From Beaufortia kweichowensis (taxonomy: Eukaryota; Chordata; Actinopteri; Cypriniformes; Gastromyzontidae), in contig CM032809.1 in NCBI GenBank assembly GCA_019155185.1, positions 8,267,200-8,331,199 on the forward strand: a stretch of 64,000 bases of DNA, in the 5' to 3' direction. Each line of letters opens with the position of its first letter. Position 1 is the stretch's first letter. The notes under the pieces are model-generated. The model saw nothing but the letters and a program-made list of their open reading frames with translations, had not been told where the DNA came from and did not search any database. The translations under genes and the position numbers were made by a program. Shown here one piece after another: positions 50,050 to 62,859 of this stretch.

Positions 50050-51732
50050 ACCAGTACATGGAAGTAATTTCCTCTTACTGTGGAGGTTCTGATTTTCAAG
50101 ATTCTTCTTAAAAGCTGAATAGTCTGCTGTAAAACTGAAAAGAAACTTTCCCACCCTTACTAGACCACTTTGTTATCTTGGATATAAAGTGCCTGTTGTT
50201 CCTTAAGTTTTGACCTTTGATTAAATCATAAGCAAATGGTCACCAACTCGATGAAACATGATGGGAAAGGTCCTAGCAGCCACCACATGTTGCTATGTTC
50301 TTCCAATACAATGTATATTACTATAGTACTTTGTTTAATGATGGGGGAGATAAAGAGAATCAGCTGATTTTTAAGTGATTCTCAAATTTACATTTCCACA
50401 CTGTCAAGTATGTTAGACAGTCTGTTTTGAATGATGGTAGCAGATCTGTTTAAGTCCAGTACTTTAAACTGTGGCTAACTGTAGTAGGTGATTTTTTATT
50501 TATTAAGATCTTGCATACATTTGCAGTAAAGAATTTGCAGATCTGTCAAATAAAGCACATTGCTGTGCAATGTGGATTAGCTCATTGCTACGCTTATATA
50601 GTTTATAGAATACTGTTTGATCAGTTTTGGGAAAAAGTTTTGGGAATAAATATGTACAGAATTGGCTGTAACAACAGATCTGCTAATGGTTGATTTTGAA
50701 TGAGAACATATTCAATGAATTTTGTCTGTGGTCACTGAAGAGATTGTGCATTAAAGCAATAATTTTCATCCACTGTTTAGGCTGTGTGCATTACGAGATT
50801 TGAAAATGTCTGTAATATTGAGAAATAAATAAAACTTAAAGAAAAGAGAAAAAAAAAGAATAAAGTGACTTTAATTTTTAAAAGACAAAAAACATAAGTA
50901 TATTGCAAATAAACAACAACAGACAGAGAATAACTTATTTGTATTTCATTTACAATGTGTGTTTTCCTTAACATTCTGTTGAACATTTTAACATGTTCAT
51001 TTTGACAAAATCACCAATAAAATATGAATCTTTCACATCTGTCTGGTGAAACAAATTGTACCTAAAACCAAGTGAAACATTTTGAAGACTAATAAAATGT
51101 AATGAAAACAAACATCCCATCACCAACTCTAACAATAAGCCTAACAATACAATAAAAATAATAGAAATATAAAAAATACAATAACACAGTAATTAATCAC
51201 ATTTATAAAAGTAAAATGTAAAAAGAAAATTTGTTAAAAGATGCTTGAACAAAACTCTTTTTGGCAATTGCACAAAATTGCACAATATAATTGCCACATT
51301 TACTTTCATTACATCATCTATAATGCGATTGGGATCCTGCACAAGATTTCTTATGAATGCATTGAACCAATCATCAACAATGGCATCAGTTTTGCTATTG
51401 GTTAAACCAACTAGATAATGAGAAACAAATCACATGAACGAAAAGCAAACCTCATTCAATAAACCAATGAAAGACTAATTGTTGTAAAGATATATTGTAA
51501 GGTATGTTTTCCATTATATCCATATCCATCTCCTCTCCACAGCTCCTTTGTGCCAAGACATCTAATTAAATCAGTCTCTGATTTCAGTACAGCGGTAAGA
51601 GACCTGCACAAAAATTAAAGCATTATACAAATAATTAACACACAGTAATTTACAAAATTTATACCACAATATTAAACAATCACGCTTACAGATTAAAATA
51701 CACTTACTGTAAAATGCCTCACAGATGTATGT
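50050..51732. other. intergenic between tapasin copy 1 and class I gene 2 (tail to tail)
   Basis: It contains the tapbp 3' UTR (AATAAATAAA near 50823) and the class I gene 2 3' UTR on the minus strand. No other gene was recognised. Confidence 0.5.
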
Positions 51733-54700
51733 TTAAAATGCCTTTTTCAGTGGTTGATCAGAATTTTCAGAATCTGTCACTGGCTACAAAAGGTGGGTTA
51801 AAACAAACACAGTTACTAATGAGACTAAAAAGCTTTTATTAAATCACTCATTTAGCAGAAGAAAAGTTGTACTTACTACCAGCCTTCTTATAGCCTGCAG
51901 AGAAACACAAAAAAAATCAATATTATATTCTAGATTGTTTTATAATATAGATATTAAACATATTAAGTTTTGTTATCAAATGGTTTCATTTCAATTGATG
52001 TAAAGCTTTACTTACTCTTGGACCTTTTCCACACAATGACTCCAATTATAGCAGCAAAAAGAACAGCCAAAGCCACAACACACCCCACAACAATAGCAAT
52101 GATGTTGTCTGAAGCTGTCATAAATATAAAACCACAATGAAGATTACAAATGATATTACAAATCTAATCAAACTCTGATGTTAATACAAAATCAAAGGTA
52201 TGCTTCTGAGTAGATAACAGAAAGCACTGTGACTTACTGTATTTTCTTTGGATGTACCCCACAAAGAAAATGTGCTTTTATGTTTAATTGACATCAGAGA
52301 AAGAACATTTCATCATTCTTTTCATCTTACACACACATACCTGAGTTTGTCTTGATGTTGTTTTCATTGAGAAGAACAACAATCTCTTTCTCTGCTCCCA
52401 CATGTTGAATCACACATCTGTAGTCATCTGGGTTCTTCTTCCACTCCTCAGGATTCACTGAGAGACTGATGCTCTTCTGGAATGTTCCATCTTGGTTTGG
52501 CAAAGTTGTACTGACCTCCACATCCTCATCACGATCCTCTTGTTTTTTCTTCCAGGTCATCATGATGTTGCTGGGGTAGAAACCTGTAGCATGACAGATA
52601 ACTGGAGACGAGGAGTCCTTCTGCAGCAGAGACACCTCAGGAGGAACTAGATGTTGGGGAGAAGAAGCAGTAAGAATGTGACAGAAGATTAGACAAAGTT
52701 CAAAAATGTAAAAACTATTCTGTGGCATATTGAATTTATTAAAGCCAAACCACTTAATTAACAGATAACAGTGTCAAAGATTCCTTCATTACTCAACTTT
52801 AAAGGCTACAGTACAATAACACTATGCAGGTATAACGATACCAAACCTTAAAGTAAGACAAACTGTTATTTGTTCAAAGTGCTTTTTAAACTGTTATTAA
52901 AGATTAGTTATGCATTGATGAAATAATAGAAACAGAAATGTATTTCTTGAAAAATATCGATAGATTTATAGATTTATAGTATAGATTTCAGTGCTTAAGT
53001 ATAAATTTATAACTGGTGGAAATGGCTTTTAGGACCCAACAGCACTTTACTGTCAGTGTGAAGTGTTGAAACAGAAAAGTAATTATTGTGAGTGTACATC
53101 ATATATATTACACATTTAGTCAAAAAATCTGATATTTCTACCTTTTCTCTCCAGAGTTTTCTTGCTGTAGCTCACATACTTCTTCAGACACTCAGGGCAT
53201 GTGTTCTCCAGGTATGTTTTCCGGTATTCTGATTGAGCTTTATTAGCATCCCATTTGTTCTTGGTGATGACAGCTTGAGGATTAGCAGCAGTATTACTGA
53301 GCGTGTCCTTATCAAAGCTGATGAAGTCTTCTCCATCATAACTATACTGCAAGTATCCTCGAGTAGTACCATCATCATCCAGCTCACAGCCGTACATAAG
53401 CTGATAAGTGTGAACACCTGAGAAAATCAGATAATATCAGATATATTATGCTCATCATTCTTCCTGTTCTCTACTAGACCTAAACCTTGTATATTGAGCA
53501 ACAACAGCATTTTCCAAACTTTTTTGGACACACAACCAAACATCCTCATAAAATAGATAATAATGTGACTTAACTGACTGCAAAAGTGCAGACTGCAAAC
53601 TGTGGGTCTCTTTTTCTACACTAAACTCAGACAATATTAGTTTTATATGAAGAGGCTGTGTAATGTAAAAATGATCAAAGCACAATCCATTACAAAAATA
53701 CTGATCTTAGACAAACATGCTGGTGGTAGCTATACATTTGTGATGTTCAAGTTACCTGTATTTAACTTCACAATAACAAAAACAATTTGTAATTGCAAAA
53801 CAATTTAGGAGATATTACATATAGCATAGATTTCAATACATCGTCAGGAGCTGCATAGATTGCTTTTGTGATAGGTGGCATTAAAGAAACAAAGTCACCT
53901 ACATCTTAAATAGCCTGAGGATGAATTAACAAATTTCAGTTTTGGTGTGACATTAAGCTTTAAGGCCCGTAGGGAGAAAGAGAGTAGTTTTCAGACTGCA
54001 GAATTCTTACATGACTCAAGACTGAAGTTTATCTTGTGCAAGAGTCTCTACTGTCTGTATATTGAGATTTAATTTGATTCTCCAGCCTGTAAAAGCTTTT
54101 CTAATACACATCTGCTCAGAAACACAATCTTTATTTCACATTTTACCCACAGCACATCATGTTTCAACACAAAATTGTACTAAGTTTGTTCTCATTTGGC
54201 AGATTGATTTAACAAAAAATGTAACATGATTAACAGAAATGTCAAAGAATCCTAAAGTAATTTTTATGAATCGTTACTTATAGATGGATTACAGGAGTAT
54301 GTTAATGTGCATCTTGCCATATCATATACATTGTCCTTTATTTTCTGAGGCTGACTGCATTTCTGTTTCTTTCTGTTGTTTGTTATAGTTTTGTATATTT
54401 TGGTGTTTGTATAACAGTGTTTTGATGGGTATAGAGAGGGAAAAGCAGCATTTGATCAGGGAGATGTTTGTAGCTCAGCTCTTCTGAACGTACAGGTGTA
54501 TAGTTTTATCATTCTGAAAATGCATAATCACTTGATTTATTGGTAAATAAACAGCAGTGGTTTTTCAGTTGAGGCGCTTTGGTTTCTACAATACAGAATG
54601 TCTGTAAAGTCATGTTGTACACGTTTGCGCAGATAGTTTGTTTAATCAACACATATTAATATTATGGTAGTCCTGGGATATCATTTGGTACGGAAACTAA

Positions 54701-55261
54701 TATTCAGAGAAAGAAATATTATCTTTAGCATTATTTTTCAGTCCTTGTACACAAACATACAGTTGTACAAGTGGGATGTGGCGATTGGTTGATTAGTGTT
54801 TTAAAAGATGCTCACAGCGACTCTTTCTTCTCAGACACATCAGTGGTTTTGGTGTTAATAAGCACATTTTTGAACTTGTGTACAAATTTATCATTGAGAG
54901 TTTTAACCTTTCATCTATCTGCCTGTTATGAGCATCTAAACTGCAGATTCAAGAACAAACTTTATAGTCTTGTGTGTGTATGGCAAGTAGAATAGTTGGT
55001 GGCCACAGAAGCAATTAACACTTTTGCAGAAAGGATAAAGAAGTGCGTTGAGAGGTATTTTGCAGATCTCATCCTTGTTTTAGCCAGTTTGAGCTCTTAA
55101 AGTCAGGTGGATGCTATAAAGTCCTTCTAGCAAATAAAAATGTGTTAAGAGATTCTTCAGTCCCAAACGCCATTAAGATTTTTTAATTTAGCCAAGCGAC
55201 TAACTAAAAGTGTAATGTACTAACGCAGGAAGTGTATTTTTTTATTTTCATGTAATGTGTT

Positions 55262-55372
55262 TGACTTCACGTTGCATAGCATAGATCATCAGCCGATGAC
55301 ATCAACGTATCACAAGAGTGATTCAAAAGCTGCTCTTGTGATACATTAATGTCATAATGATTGGTCTGAAGC
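55262..55372. repeat. hairpin-forming inverted repeat, copy 2
   Basis: This is the duplicate of 40230-40345. Inner arms ATCACAAGAG / CTCTTGTGAT still pair, but the outer arms have lost bases and no longer match well. Confidence 0.6.
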
Positions 55373-56296
55373 TTCAGTTCTTTACTCAACTAAACTTTAC
55401 TCAACGACTTTATACTTTTACATACAACTGAGTTACAATTGAGTTAATCAACATAATTGTATTGAGGTAATACATTTCCTCAGTCCTGCAGTATCTCAGT
55501 TTATCATGATGTACAGTGACATCGTTTGTGTTCATGCAGTTCTGTAAAAACGAGAGTCTGTCTTTGTGTGATTTCATAAATATATCTTGAGGCTTAATGA
55601 AAGAACTGAAATAAAACAAATGCTTTTCTAAGAGTATCTGCTAATCCAGAAAATGAATTAACATTGTTGTGCCTCGAATGTTTTTTTACCAAATGAAAAC
55701 TCAGACAGACAGAACTTTCCTCTTTCTCTTAAAGTTGATTCTGGCGATTTGAGTTTTATATTTTCTCAGGATTATATTTAAAGATGTTGCTATTCTCTAA
55801 TACTTTACTGTATTGCTTGATTTAAATAGCTTTGTGTTTTTAGACTGAATTATTGATAACTGTTAAATCAAATGTTTATCAGCTGAATCTCTCGTGAACT
55901 TCCGTGATGTCTGACTTCTATATTTTTATCACGTCAGAGTTTAATTTCATCTGCTGTAAACATATAAAACATCTTTTCATCCTCTCGAGTTCTCTCATCT
56001 CTGTGTCGACATGTTAAATCACTGCTGTGTTCATTACGACTCAAAGATACTTAATACTGTGTCAAAACTTTACAGGACAAACACAGTTTGAGTTGTATAT
56101 TGAGTCATGTCACACTGTTGTGCGATGTGTGTTTGTGTGTATGAGTGTGAGGTGTGCAGTGTTTGTGTGAGCGCAGCAGTGTGTTTCTCTGTTCAGATCA
56201 TCTATATACATGCATGGTGTCTAAAAGACTGTGTGTGAACTAAATAATCCAGGCGCAGACACACAATTGTGTTTCTACAGTTCTGTTTAAAATGAC

Positions 56297-56320
56297 TGTG
56301 TGTGTGTTGTGTGTGTGTGT

Positions 56321-56402
<82 letters not shown>
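56297..56402. repeat. (GT)n microsatellite in duplication copy 2
   Basis: An expanded GT run of about 105 bp with a few interruptions, in the intron of class I gene 2. Confidence 0.93.
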
Positions 56403-56403
<1 letters not shown>

Positions 56404-57344
56404 TTACAGTTAAAGTCAGGTGACTTTTTAAATAAACAGACAGTTAGTCAGCGGTCTATAACTTTATCATCTTAAATTAAACCAATCTAAGATTTCATGC
56501 ACTGACTTACTAAGTAAATACCAGTCTAAAGAAAAAAATTAAAAAAACTCATAAGACTAGTCTAAAACAGTTTTATGCAACCGCTCCAGTGTCTTAGAAA
56601 GGATGAACAGTTTAAAAAACAGTCTCAGTCTTTATGAGTCTCATGTTTGGTTTATGTTGTTTGTTAACATTTGTATTCTTCTACTTTTCTATTACAGTTT
56701 AAATCATAAATCGCTGCAGCTCCAGCCTTTACAACTTTACTCTGATCACTCAACTGGATCATTATTCTTATGTGAGAATTTACTTGACTTACTTAAATGA
56801 TTAATTTTAATTGTATATTGTAAAAAATGTCTGGGGAGACCCAGTGGCATACAAATAAAAATACTGTGAGATAATTTCAGTAATCTTACAATCAATTTGT
56901 CTGGAATAAATACACTATTTATTCACATACAAATAAGATTATTTGTAAATGTTATCAATGATCATGCTGTGAATGGATGTGGGTTTGCTAACAACTTACC
57001 TGTTGTCTGGTTGAAACGCTTTTGCAACCTGTATGTTGTTTTTGAAGACCTGATGTGCCCCAATAAAATTTTTTGAGTCTGTCTGTCCCAGTAATCTGCT
57101 CCTACATTCTTACTGATCCACTCTGTCTTGGCACAGTTTTCATTGTGTTGCTGTCAAAGTACACAAACTGACCACTATCAACCAGACCAACCACAGTGAA
57201 CTCAGCAAAGTCATTGATTCCTGACACTTCCAGTGTAGAAGTTACTGCAGAGAGTGTCTTGCTGTAAACAGAAATACAAAAGGGACAAATGATTTAGTCA
57301 TCATCTTTAAAGAAGTTTGTTTAAAATGACAGTTTCTACAGTGT

Positions 57345-57547
57345 TACACTCTTAAAATAAAAGGTGCTTCATGATGCCATAGAAGAACCGATAGGTTCCA
57401 TAAAGAACCTTTAACATCCAAAGAACCTTTCTGTTGCACAAAAAGTAAAGTCCAATAAACAAGAAAGGTTCTTTGAGGAAAAACAAAATGGTTCTTCTAT
57501 GGCATCGCTGTGAAGAACCTTCTGAAGCCTTTTTTTTAAAGAGTGTA
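57345..57547. mobile_element. MITE-like element, family B, copy in duplication 2
   Basis: This is the duplicate of 42304-42507 with the same TACACTCTT / AAGAGTGTA ends and small indels inside. Confidence 0.75.
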
Positions 57548-58462
57548 CATAGAGACTAATTATGATAATAGCCTATAAGCACAATATATCAGAAGAGGTA
57601 AAAACAACATATTTTTAAAAACCCAGTCTGATAGAAAAGATCTAAAAGCTTAACTGAATATACAAAAATATGAACAAAACAGTACGTCTCCCACAAAACT
57701 ATATTTATTGAAGAAATACACTGTCATCTCATTTTATGTAAAAGCACATGTAATAATTACAAATATACTATTAAATGTAATGACATTTAAATTGTTTTAG
57801 AATTTGATTGTAGATGATTGTAGATTAAAATTGAATGTAAAACTGTAATTTGGTATTAACACATTTATTTGTTGGTTTTGTGGGAAGAGACAATGTTAGA
57901 TTTGTTTTCATGTATTGCCATCTAGTGGCCCAAAAGATTTCTGTAAAATAGGGTTCAAACTAAAAACTTAAAGCCATGGATGGACCATTCTAAACGGCAG
58001 TAAATTGCAATATTGAACCCTCTGTTTTGTAATATGTTGAAAAAAAAACGTTATAAATCATTCACAATAAAGCACTATTTTATTTATTTTAATAAACAAT
58101 ACTCCACACTAGTGGATTTAGCTCGTCATTAGTCTCTGGGTAGAAAAAGCTTCACTCAGGTCAGAAATGAAACTTCATACAGCACACTTGTGCATTATCT
58201 AGATAAGGAAAATTATATGTTATAAAAATAGGTTAAGAAACTCAAACCGACAACATAGTAACTATATATTTGGTATAATAATTTATGACTTGTTACAGGC
58301 TGTTACATATTTAATTAAAAAGTCTGACGTTTCCTTAAAAAGCAAGCTTTTATACCGCAATAACTCTTTTATTTTTATTTTTACTTAAACATTTAATTAA
58401 ACAAATAAAGAAGTAAGTACAAAAATGTTATAATATACATATAACCTAAATTAGAATAAATT

Positions 58463-59746
58463 AGAATACATCCCTCTCATCGCTAGGGATCACAGGTACC
58501 CCACTTCAATGGTTTAAATCCTACCTCAACAGACAGGTCCTTCAGGGTGTCATGGAATGGGGAGCTGTCTAGTGCTTCTCCATCCCTTGGCCACTGGCGC
58601 TGACCTCAGGGATCTGTTCTTGCACCACTCCTCTTCTCCATCTACAAATACATCCCTGGGTCCATCATTTCAATCACATGGCTTTGACTACCACTGCTAT
58701 GCTGATGACACCCCAGATTTTCTTTTCCTTCCAGCCAGATGACCCCACAATAGCGTCTCGCATTGCAGCCTGCCTGAATGACATCTCATCTTGGATGACG
58801 AAACACCACCTCTCAGCTAAACCTTGCCAAAAAACTGAACTCCTGGTACTTCCGGCCACACCAGCATTGCAACACAACCTCACAATTCAAATTGGCGACA
58901 CTACCATTACACCATCAAAATCCAGTTAGGCCAAACCTGGGTGTAATCTTCAACGACCAGCTGTCCTTTACCGAACACATCTCAAGGATATCACGGTCTT
59001 TAGCAGATATGCACTCTACAACATCAGGAAGATCAGGCCATATCTCACAGAGCACGCTGCCCAACTGCTTGTCCAAGCCATGGTAATCTCCAGACTGGAC
59101 TATTGCAACGCTCTTCAATTGGTCTTCCTGCACGATCAATCAAACCACTGCAGATGATACAGAACGCTGCAGCAAGGCTTGTCTTCCAGGGAACCCAAAA
59201 GAGCACATGTCACACCACTTCTTCATCTCCATTGGCTACCGGTGGCGGCCCGCATTAAATTCAAATCATTAATGCTGGCCTTTAAAACCATCACAAACTC
59301 AGCACCCTCATACTTCAACTCGCTTCTACATACATACAACCCATCCAGAACCCTACGCTCAACCAATGAACATCGACTTGTGGTACCATCACAGAAAGGC
59401 GCTAAATCTCTCTCTCGCTCTTTCTCCTTCTCTGTTCCCGGCTTGTGGAATAATCTCCCTAACGCAATCCGGTCTGCCACATCCCTCACCTCCTTTAAAA
59501 AACTACTAAAAACACACCTCTTCCAAGAACACCTAACAGCATAAAAAAAAAAAAATAAAAAAAAAATAACCCTTTTCCTTCCTCTACAGGTATTTATCTA
59601 GCACTGCACAACATTGTAAACTTACTAAAGCACTTCTTTGTACTATTGCTGCCGCTTTTGATGTATCGCTTCATTGTCTCCCAATATTTCGCTTTGGATA
59701 AAAGCGTCAGCTAAATGCCTAAATGTAAATGTAAATGTAAATGTAA
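58463..59746 (+). mobile_element. 5'-truncated L2-like LINE fragment
   Basis: Broken reading frames encode the end of a non-LTR reverse transcriptase. A YADD catalytic motif (FDYHCYADDTPDF, near 58683-58716) is followed, in other frames, by NLGVIFNDQLSFTEHI, then LHWLPVAARIKFK and a C-terminal GLWNNLP / FKKLLKTHLF region (59179-59544). The 3' end GCTTTGGATAAAAGCGTCAG CTAAATGCCT with AAATGT repeats is the usual tail of L2-type fish LINEs. It is absent from the matching place in copy 1 (about 43416), so it inserted after the duplication. Frameshifts and the 5' truncation make it inactive. Confidence 0.85.
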
Positions 59747-60324
59747 ATTGCAAAAACACCATGCATTTTAATAACATACATCTTAATACTGTATAATGTC
59801 TTGTTTATTTTATTATTATCATTATTATTATTTCTTTTGAATTATAATGTGTGTAAAGCTGCTAATGAAAATGATGAACAACGCTATATAAATACAACCG
59901 AATTGAACTGAAATTTAAATGAAATTAGTATGGATAACATAAGCCAATGTTTTGAGCAGTTAAACATTTTGAAATGCATAATACATATTACAGTATGACA
60001 AATACGCCTATGACATAAAACATCTAATTCTATAAAAAGTGTCAATACTGCAAAACACTGAAACTTGACTCGCTGCGAGCTCATTCCTATCAGAAAACAA
60101 CATCAACTAAAATGATTCACTCACCAGCATATGATAGATGAACTCCGAGGAGAAGCAGTGCTACGATCCTCATGTTTGCCTTTTTCTGCTGACAAACAGA
60201 TATTTTCTGAAATATTGATATACAGAAATGGCTTGTGAAATACAGAATGTGCTCCAGTCTTCTCCGCTGTGACTCTCTGAACTGGTGAAAATGCTTTTGC
60301 GTTTAACGCCTAAATAGACTCTGT

Positions 60325-60418
60325 AAATTCCAGCCAATAGATATACTGGAAATGTTACAACGTCACAGGTTACTACGTGGGATTTCTTATACTGGGTTAA
60401 TCACCGAAAGTGAAGTCA
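60325..60418 (-). promoter_or_regulatory. class I promoter module, gene 2
   Basis: It has the same ISRE-like (about 60402-60415), X2/CRE-like (about 60352-60367) and Y-box (about 60330-60338) sequences as gene 1, all preserved. The stretch between the Y box and the ATG differs by small indels. Confidence 0.65.
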
Positions 60419-62676
60419 AAAAGAGAAATAAACAAATGAATAGTCCATTGCCCAACCACTGTGGTGGTTTTAAACACAGATTTTAAACTCAACGTGTTGA
60501 CCACATCAGCACAGTGCCAAAATTGTTTATTGTAAAACAAAACGATCAAACTCTGACATTAGTTGTTAGCTTAATGTGGGTTTTCGTGTCTTTATTTTGA
60601 GTTTCATGCTCTAAGCAGCCAAACATTTTCTAAACATTTTTCAAATATTTCTGTTTTGGGCTGTTTTTTCATGTGCCTTGCAGTATTTACAGCTTTCTGT
60701 GCTTGCAGTTCAAAAGATAAAAGTAAAAAAATACTGTATGTTTAGGTGTAGGTGTGTGAAATGGGTTATTTATACTTTTGTGACAAAATTCCAATAATGT
60801 CCTTAGAAATATTGTGCAATTTGAAAATGAGCTTGTAACTACATTTTTAATCATTTGTATTAGCAATGAAATCACTTTACCATAAATTTACCATTTTTGT
60901 TTTACATCAAATCTCCAGATGTTCACGGGTTTGTACTGGGTTAGGTTTAGGCGTATGGTTATTGTTAATGTAAATGCTGCAATGCTGTGTGTATAGCATT
61001 GAAGAGCTACACAAATACTATATAGAAGAAGGTCAAACTAAAGGAGACAAACAATAAACAACATTTATGTTGAATGGTTTAGAATATAGGCCTAGTTGTT
61101 TTGAAGAATGACTGGGTAATGTGTTCTTTAGGTTTTTAAGCAAACTGAAACAAGCAAGTATGCAGTGAGTTTTTTTTACTGTTAGGGCTAAATATTAACA
61201 ATAAAGTGGATAAAATGTAAAACATAAATCAACATATGTATTTCTACCATTATAAATTAGCATTCTATGTTTTATTAATAACAGTAACAGAGCTTATAGT
61301 ACTATATGCTGTGATAGCAACACATTTGGTCATGTATAGCAAGGATTATAGAAAAAGAACGAGAGAAAAAGAGATCTTTGACCCAAAGAGGTCAAAAGGC
61401 ATATAGGTTTAATCCAGAGATAAATCCTCTGCCAAATATTTAACTGGACTTTTGGTTAAGAATATTCAAAATTGTACCAATATAATTTCCATCATAGATA
61501 ATTGTGGTATCCTACAACTGAAAACAGACGCTGTAGCAGACGCTTCTTATCCAAAGCAACTAACTAATGAGTGCTAACAATAAGCAAAAGGTGCTAACAA
61601 TAAGCAAAAGGTGCTAACAATAAGCAAAGTACCCAAAGCTATGTTTATAAGTAGTATTTGAAGAGAACCTTCCTGAATTGTAGTCAATAAAAGATGTTTT
61701 TTATAACATACACTACAGTAACAATAGACTGTTGGCTTTCAGAACTAAGATCTATTAACTTTTAAGTAATTATCCAGCTTTTGCCGTTAGCTTAGGTCAG
61801 CTTGGACAAAGCATGACAACCCCTGATAACTATTACTATCACCACACTGAACTATACCAGCAACATTACTAATGACAAAAACCTGATAATGGAAAGCCTG
61901 TAAAATAAATCTGTGAATGCATAACTTGGTCATCAGTTCATAATTTCAGAAAATCTGTTCATTATATCCCAAAGTTTACTATTACTATAACATAAATAAC
62001 ATAAAGATAGATCAAACTTAATGAAATACACCTACAACGTTACTAACAAATGTAAAACAGATTTAGGTATGGAAGGACCAAACAGTAAAGGGATTAAGCA
62101 TTAAAAAGCATTAAAGCCGCAGTAAAAATATAAATAGAAATAGCACAGACGGTTTATGCCGACTTTGTCTAGTACTGATGACACATGCTGTAAAAATGTG
62201 TATCTCAACATTTTAATGAAAATGTTGTTTTACAATAATATGTCTTTGTAGTTTCAGAATTCACTCAAACTTGTGTTTTCATGTAATTTATGATTTCATG
62301 TTATGAAGTTGAAGCTTGGAGCATACTGTAAACACTAAAATAAAAAATATGACAAAATAGAAACAACACTGTATATTTGTCTTGAAAAATAGTTACTGTA
62401 CATATATTTACCACAGCTAGAACAGGCAAATCTAACTATATTTCAATAAAATATTAGTATTTTTAAACTTTAAGTATTGTTATAACTGGAGATATTCTAC
62501 AAAACATGAATCTATGCTAAAAAATTATCCTACTCTGTTCTACTTATCACCTATTTAAACAAGAATGTGTTGTCAAATGGTCCAAAGTTTTGCATAGAGA
62601 CAATAAGTAGAATATACATTAAGCAGCAGTACAAACAAACATATTAATGCAGAAATATATGATATGCAAATAAACA
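60419..62676. other. sequence between class I gene 2 and tapasin copy 2
   Basis: The counterpart of 44081-46338. It contains the 20-bp tandem repeat in three units (61571-61629). No gene was recognised. Confidence 0.5.
61571..61629 (+). repeat. 20-bp tandem repeat, three units
   Basis: It has one unit more than the matching site at 45265-45303. Confidence 0.85.
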
Positions 62677-62859
62677 ATGAGTACAGCTACAATGGCCTTC
62701 CAGGTTTTAGTATTCATTTTTACCACATTGGTAGAGATAATAGGAGCTGTGTCCCTGATTACACTTTATTCCGAGAAAGCACGTGACAAGAAAGCACGCA
62801 AAAGTCTTTTGGTGAGTTTGGAACAGGATTGTTGGCTTAGAGCGCCATCTAATGGATAA
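62677..62859 (+). CDS. small possible membrane ORF, duplicate
   Basis: The duplicate of 46339-46521: 60 codons, one residue different (Ala to Thr in VSLITLYS), with the GTGAGT donor-like site preserved. Function unknown; it may not be a gene. Confidence 0.25.
   Translation: MSTATMAFQVLVFIFTTLVEIIGAVSLITLYSEKARDKKARKSLLVSLEQDCWLRAPSNG

Larger units (their letters stand above)
51733..60173 (-). pseudogene. MHC class I heavy chain, gene 2, broken alpha1 exon
   Basis: Exons: leader 60125-60173 (same sequence as gene 1), alpha1 57000-57261, alpha2 53142-53417, alpha3 52341-52646, transmembrane 52016-52114, then 51877-51894 and 51733-51779. Alpha2, alpha3 and later exons are open and in phase, with CHATGFYP, YRCVIQH and a helix AIVVGCVVALAVLFAAIIGV. 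Alpha2 keeps Thr143/Lys146/Trp147 (TKNKW), Tyr159 and Tyr171, but position 167 is Cys instead of Trp (CPECLKKY). Alpha1 is nearly the same as in gene 1 but carries about five small indels (262 nt instead of 261) that destroy the frame. So alpha1 and leader are a recent copy, while alpha2 onward belong to a different class I lineage. It could be a pseudogene, or an intact gene with sequence errors in the duplicated part. Confidence 0.85.

Noticed and set aside
39731..54995. A 73-74 codon plus-strand ORF present in both duplication copies (39731-39952 and 54771-54995)
   Set aside because: It lies inside the class I alpha1-alpha2 intron, on the opposite strand. Its similarity is simply that of the duplication, and its end differs by indels.
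52341..60173. Reading class I gene 2 as two separate partial genes
   Set aside because: Leader, alpha1, alpha2, alpha3 and tail exons are in order, on one strand and with the same intron layout as gene 1, so one disrupted gene is the simpler reading.
45265..61629. Short tandem units considered as a CRISPR-like array
   Set aside because: Units are directly adjacent without spacers, only two or three copies, in a vertebrate genome: an ordinary minisatellite.
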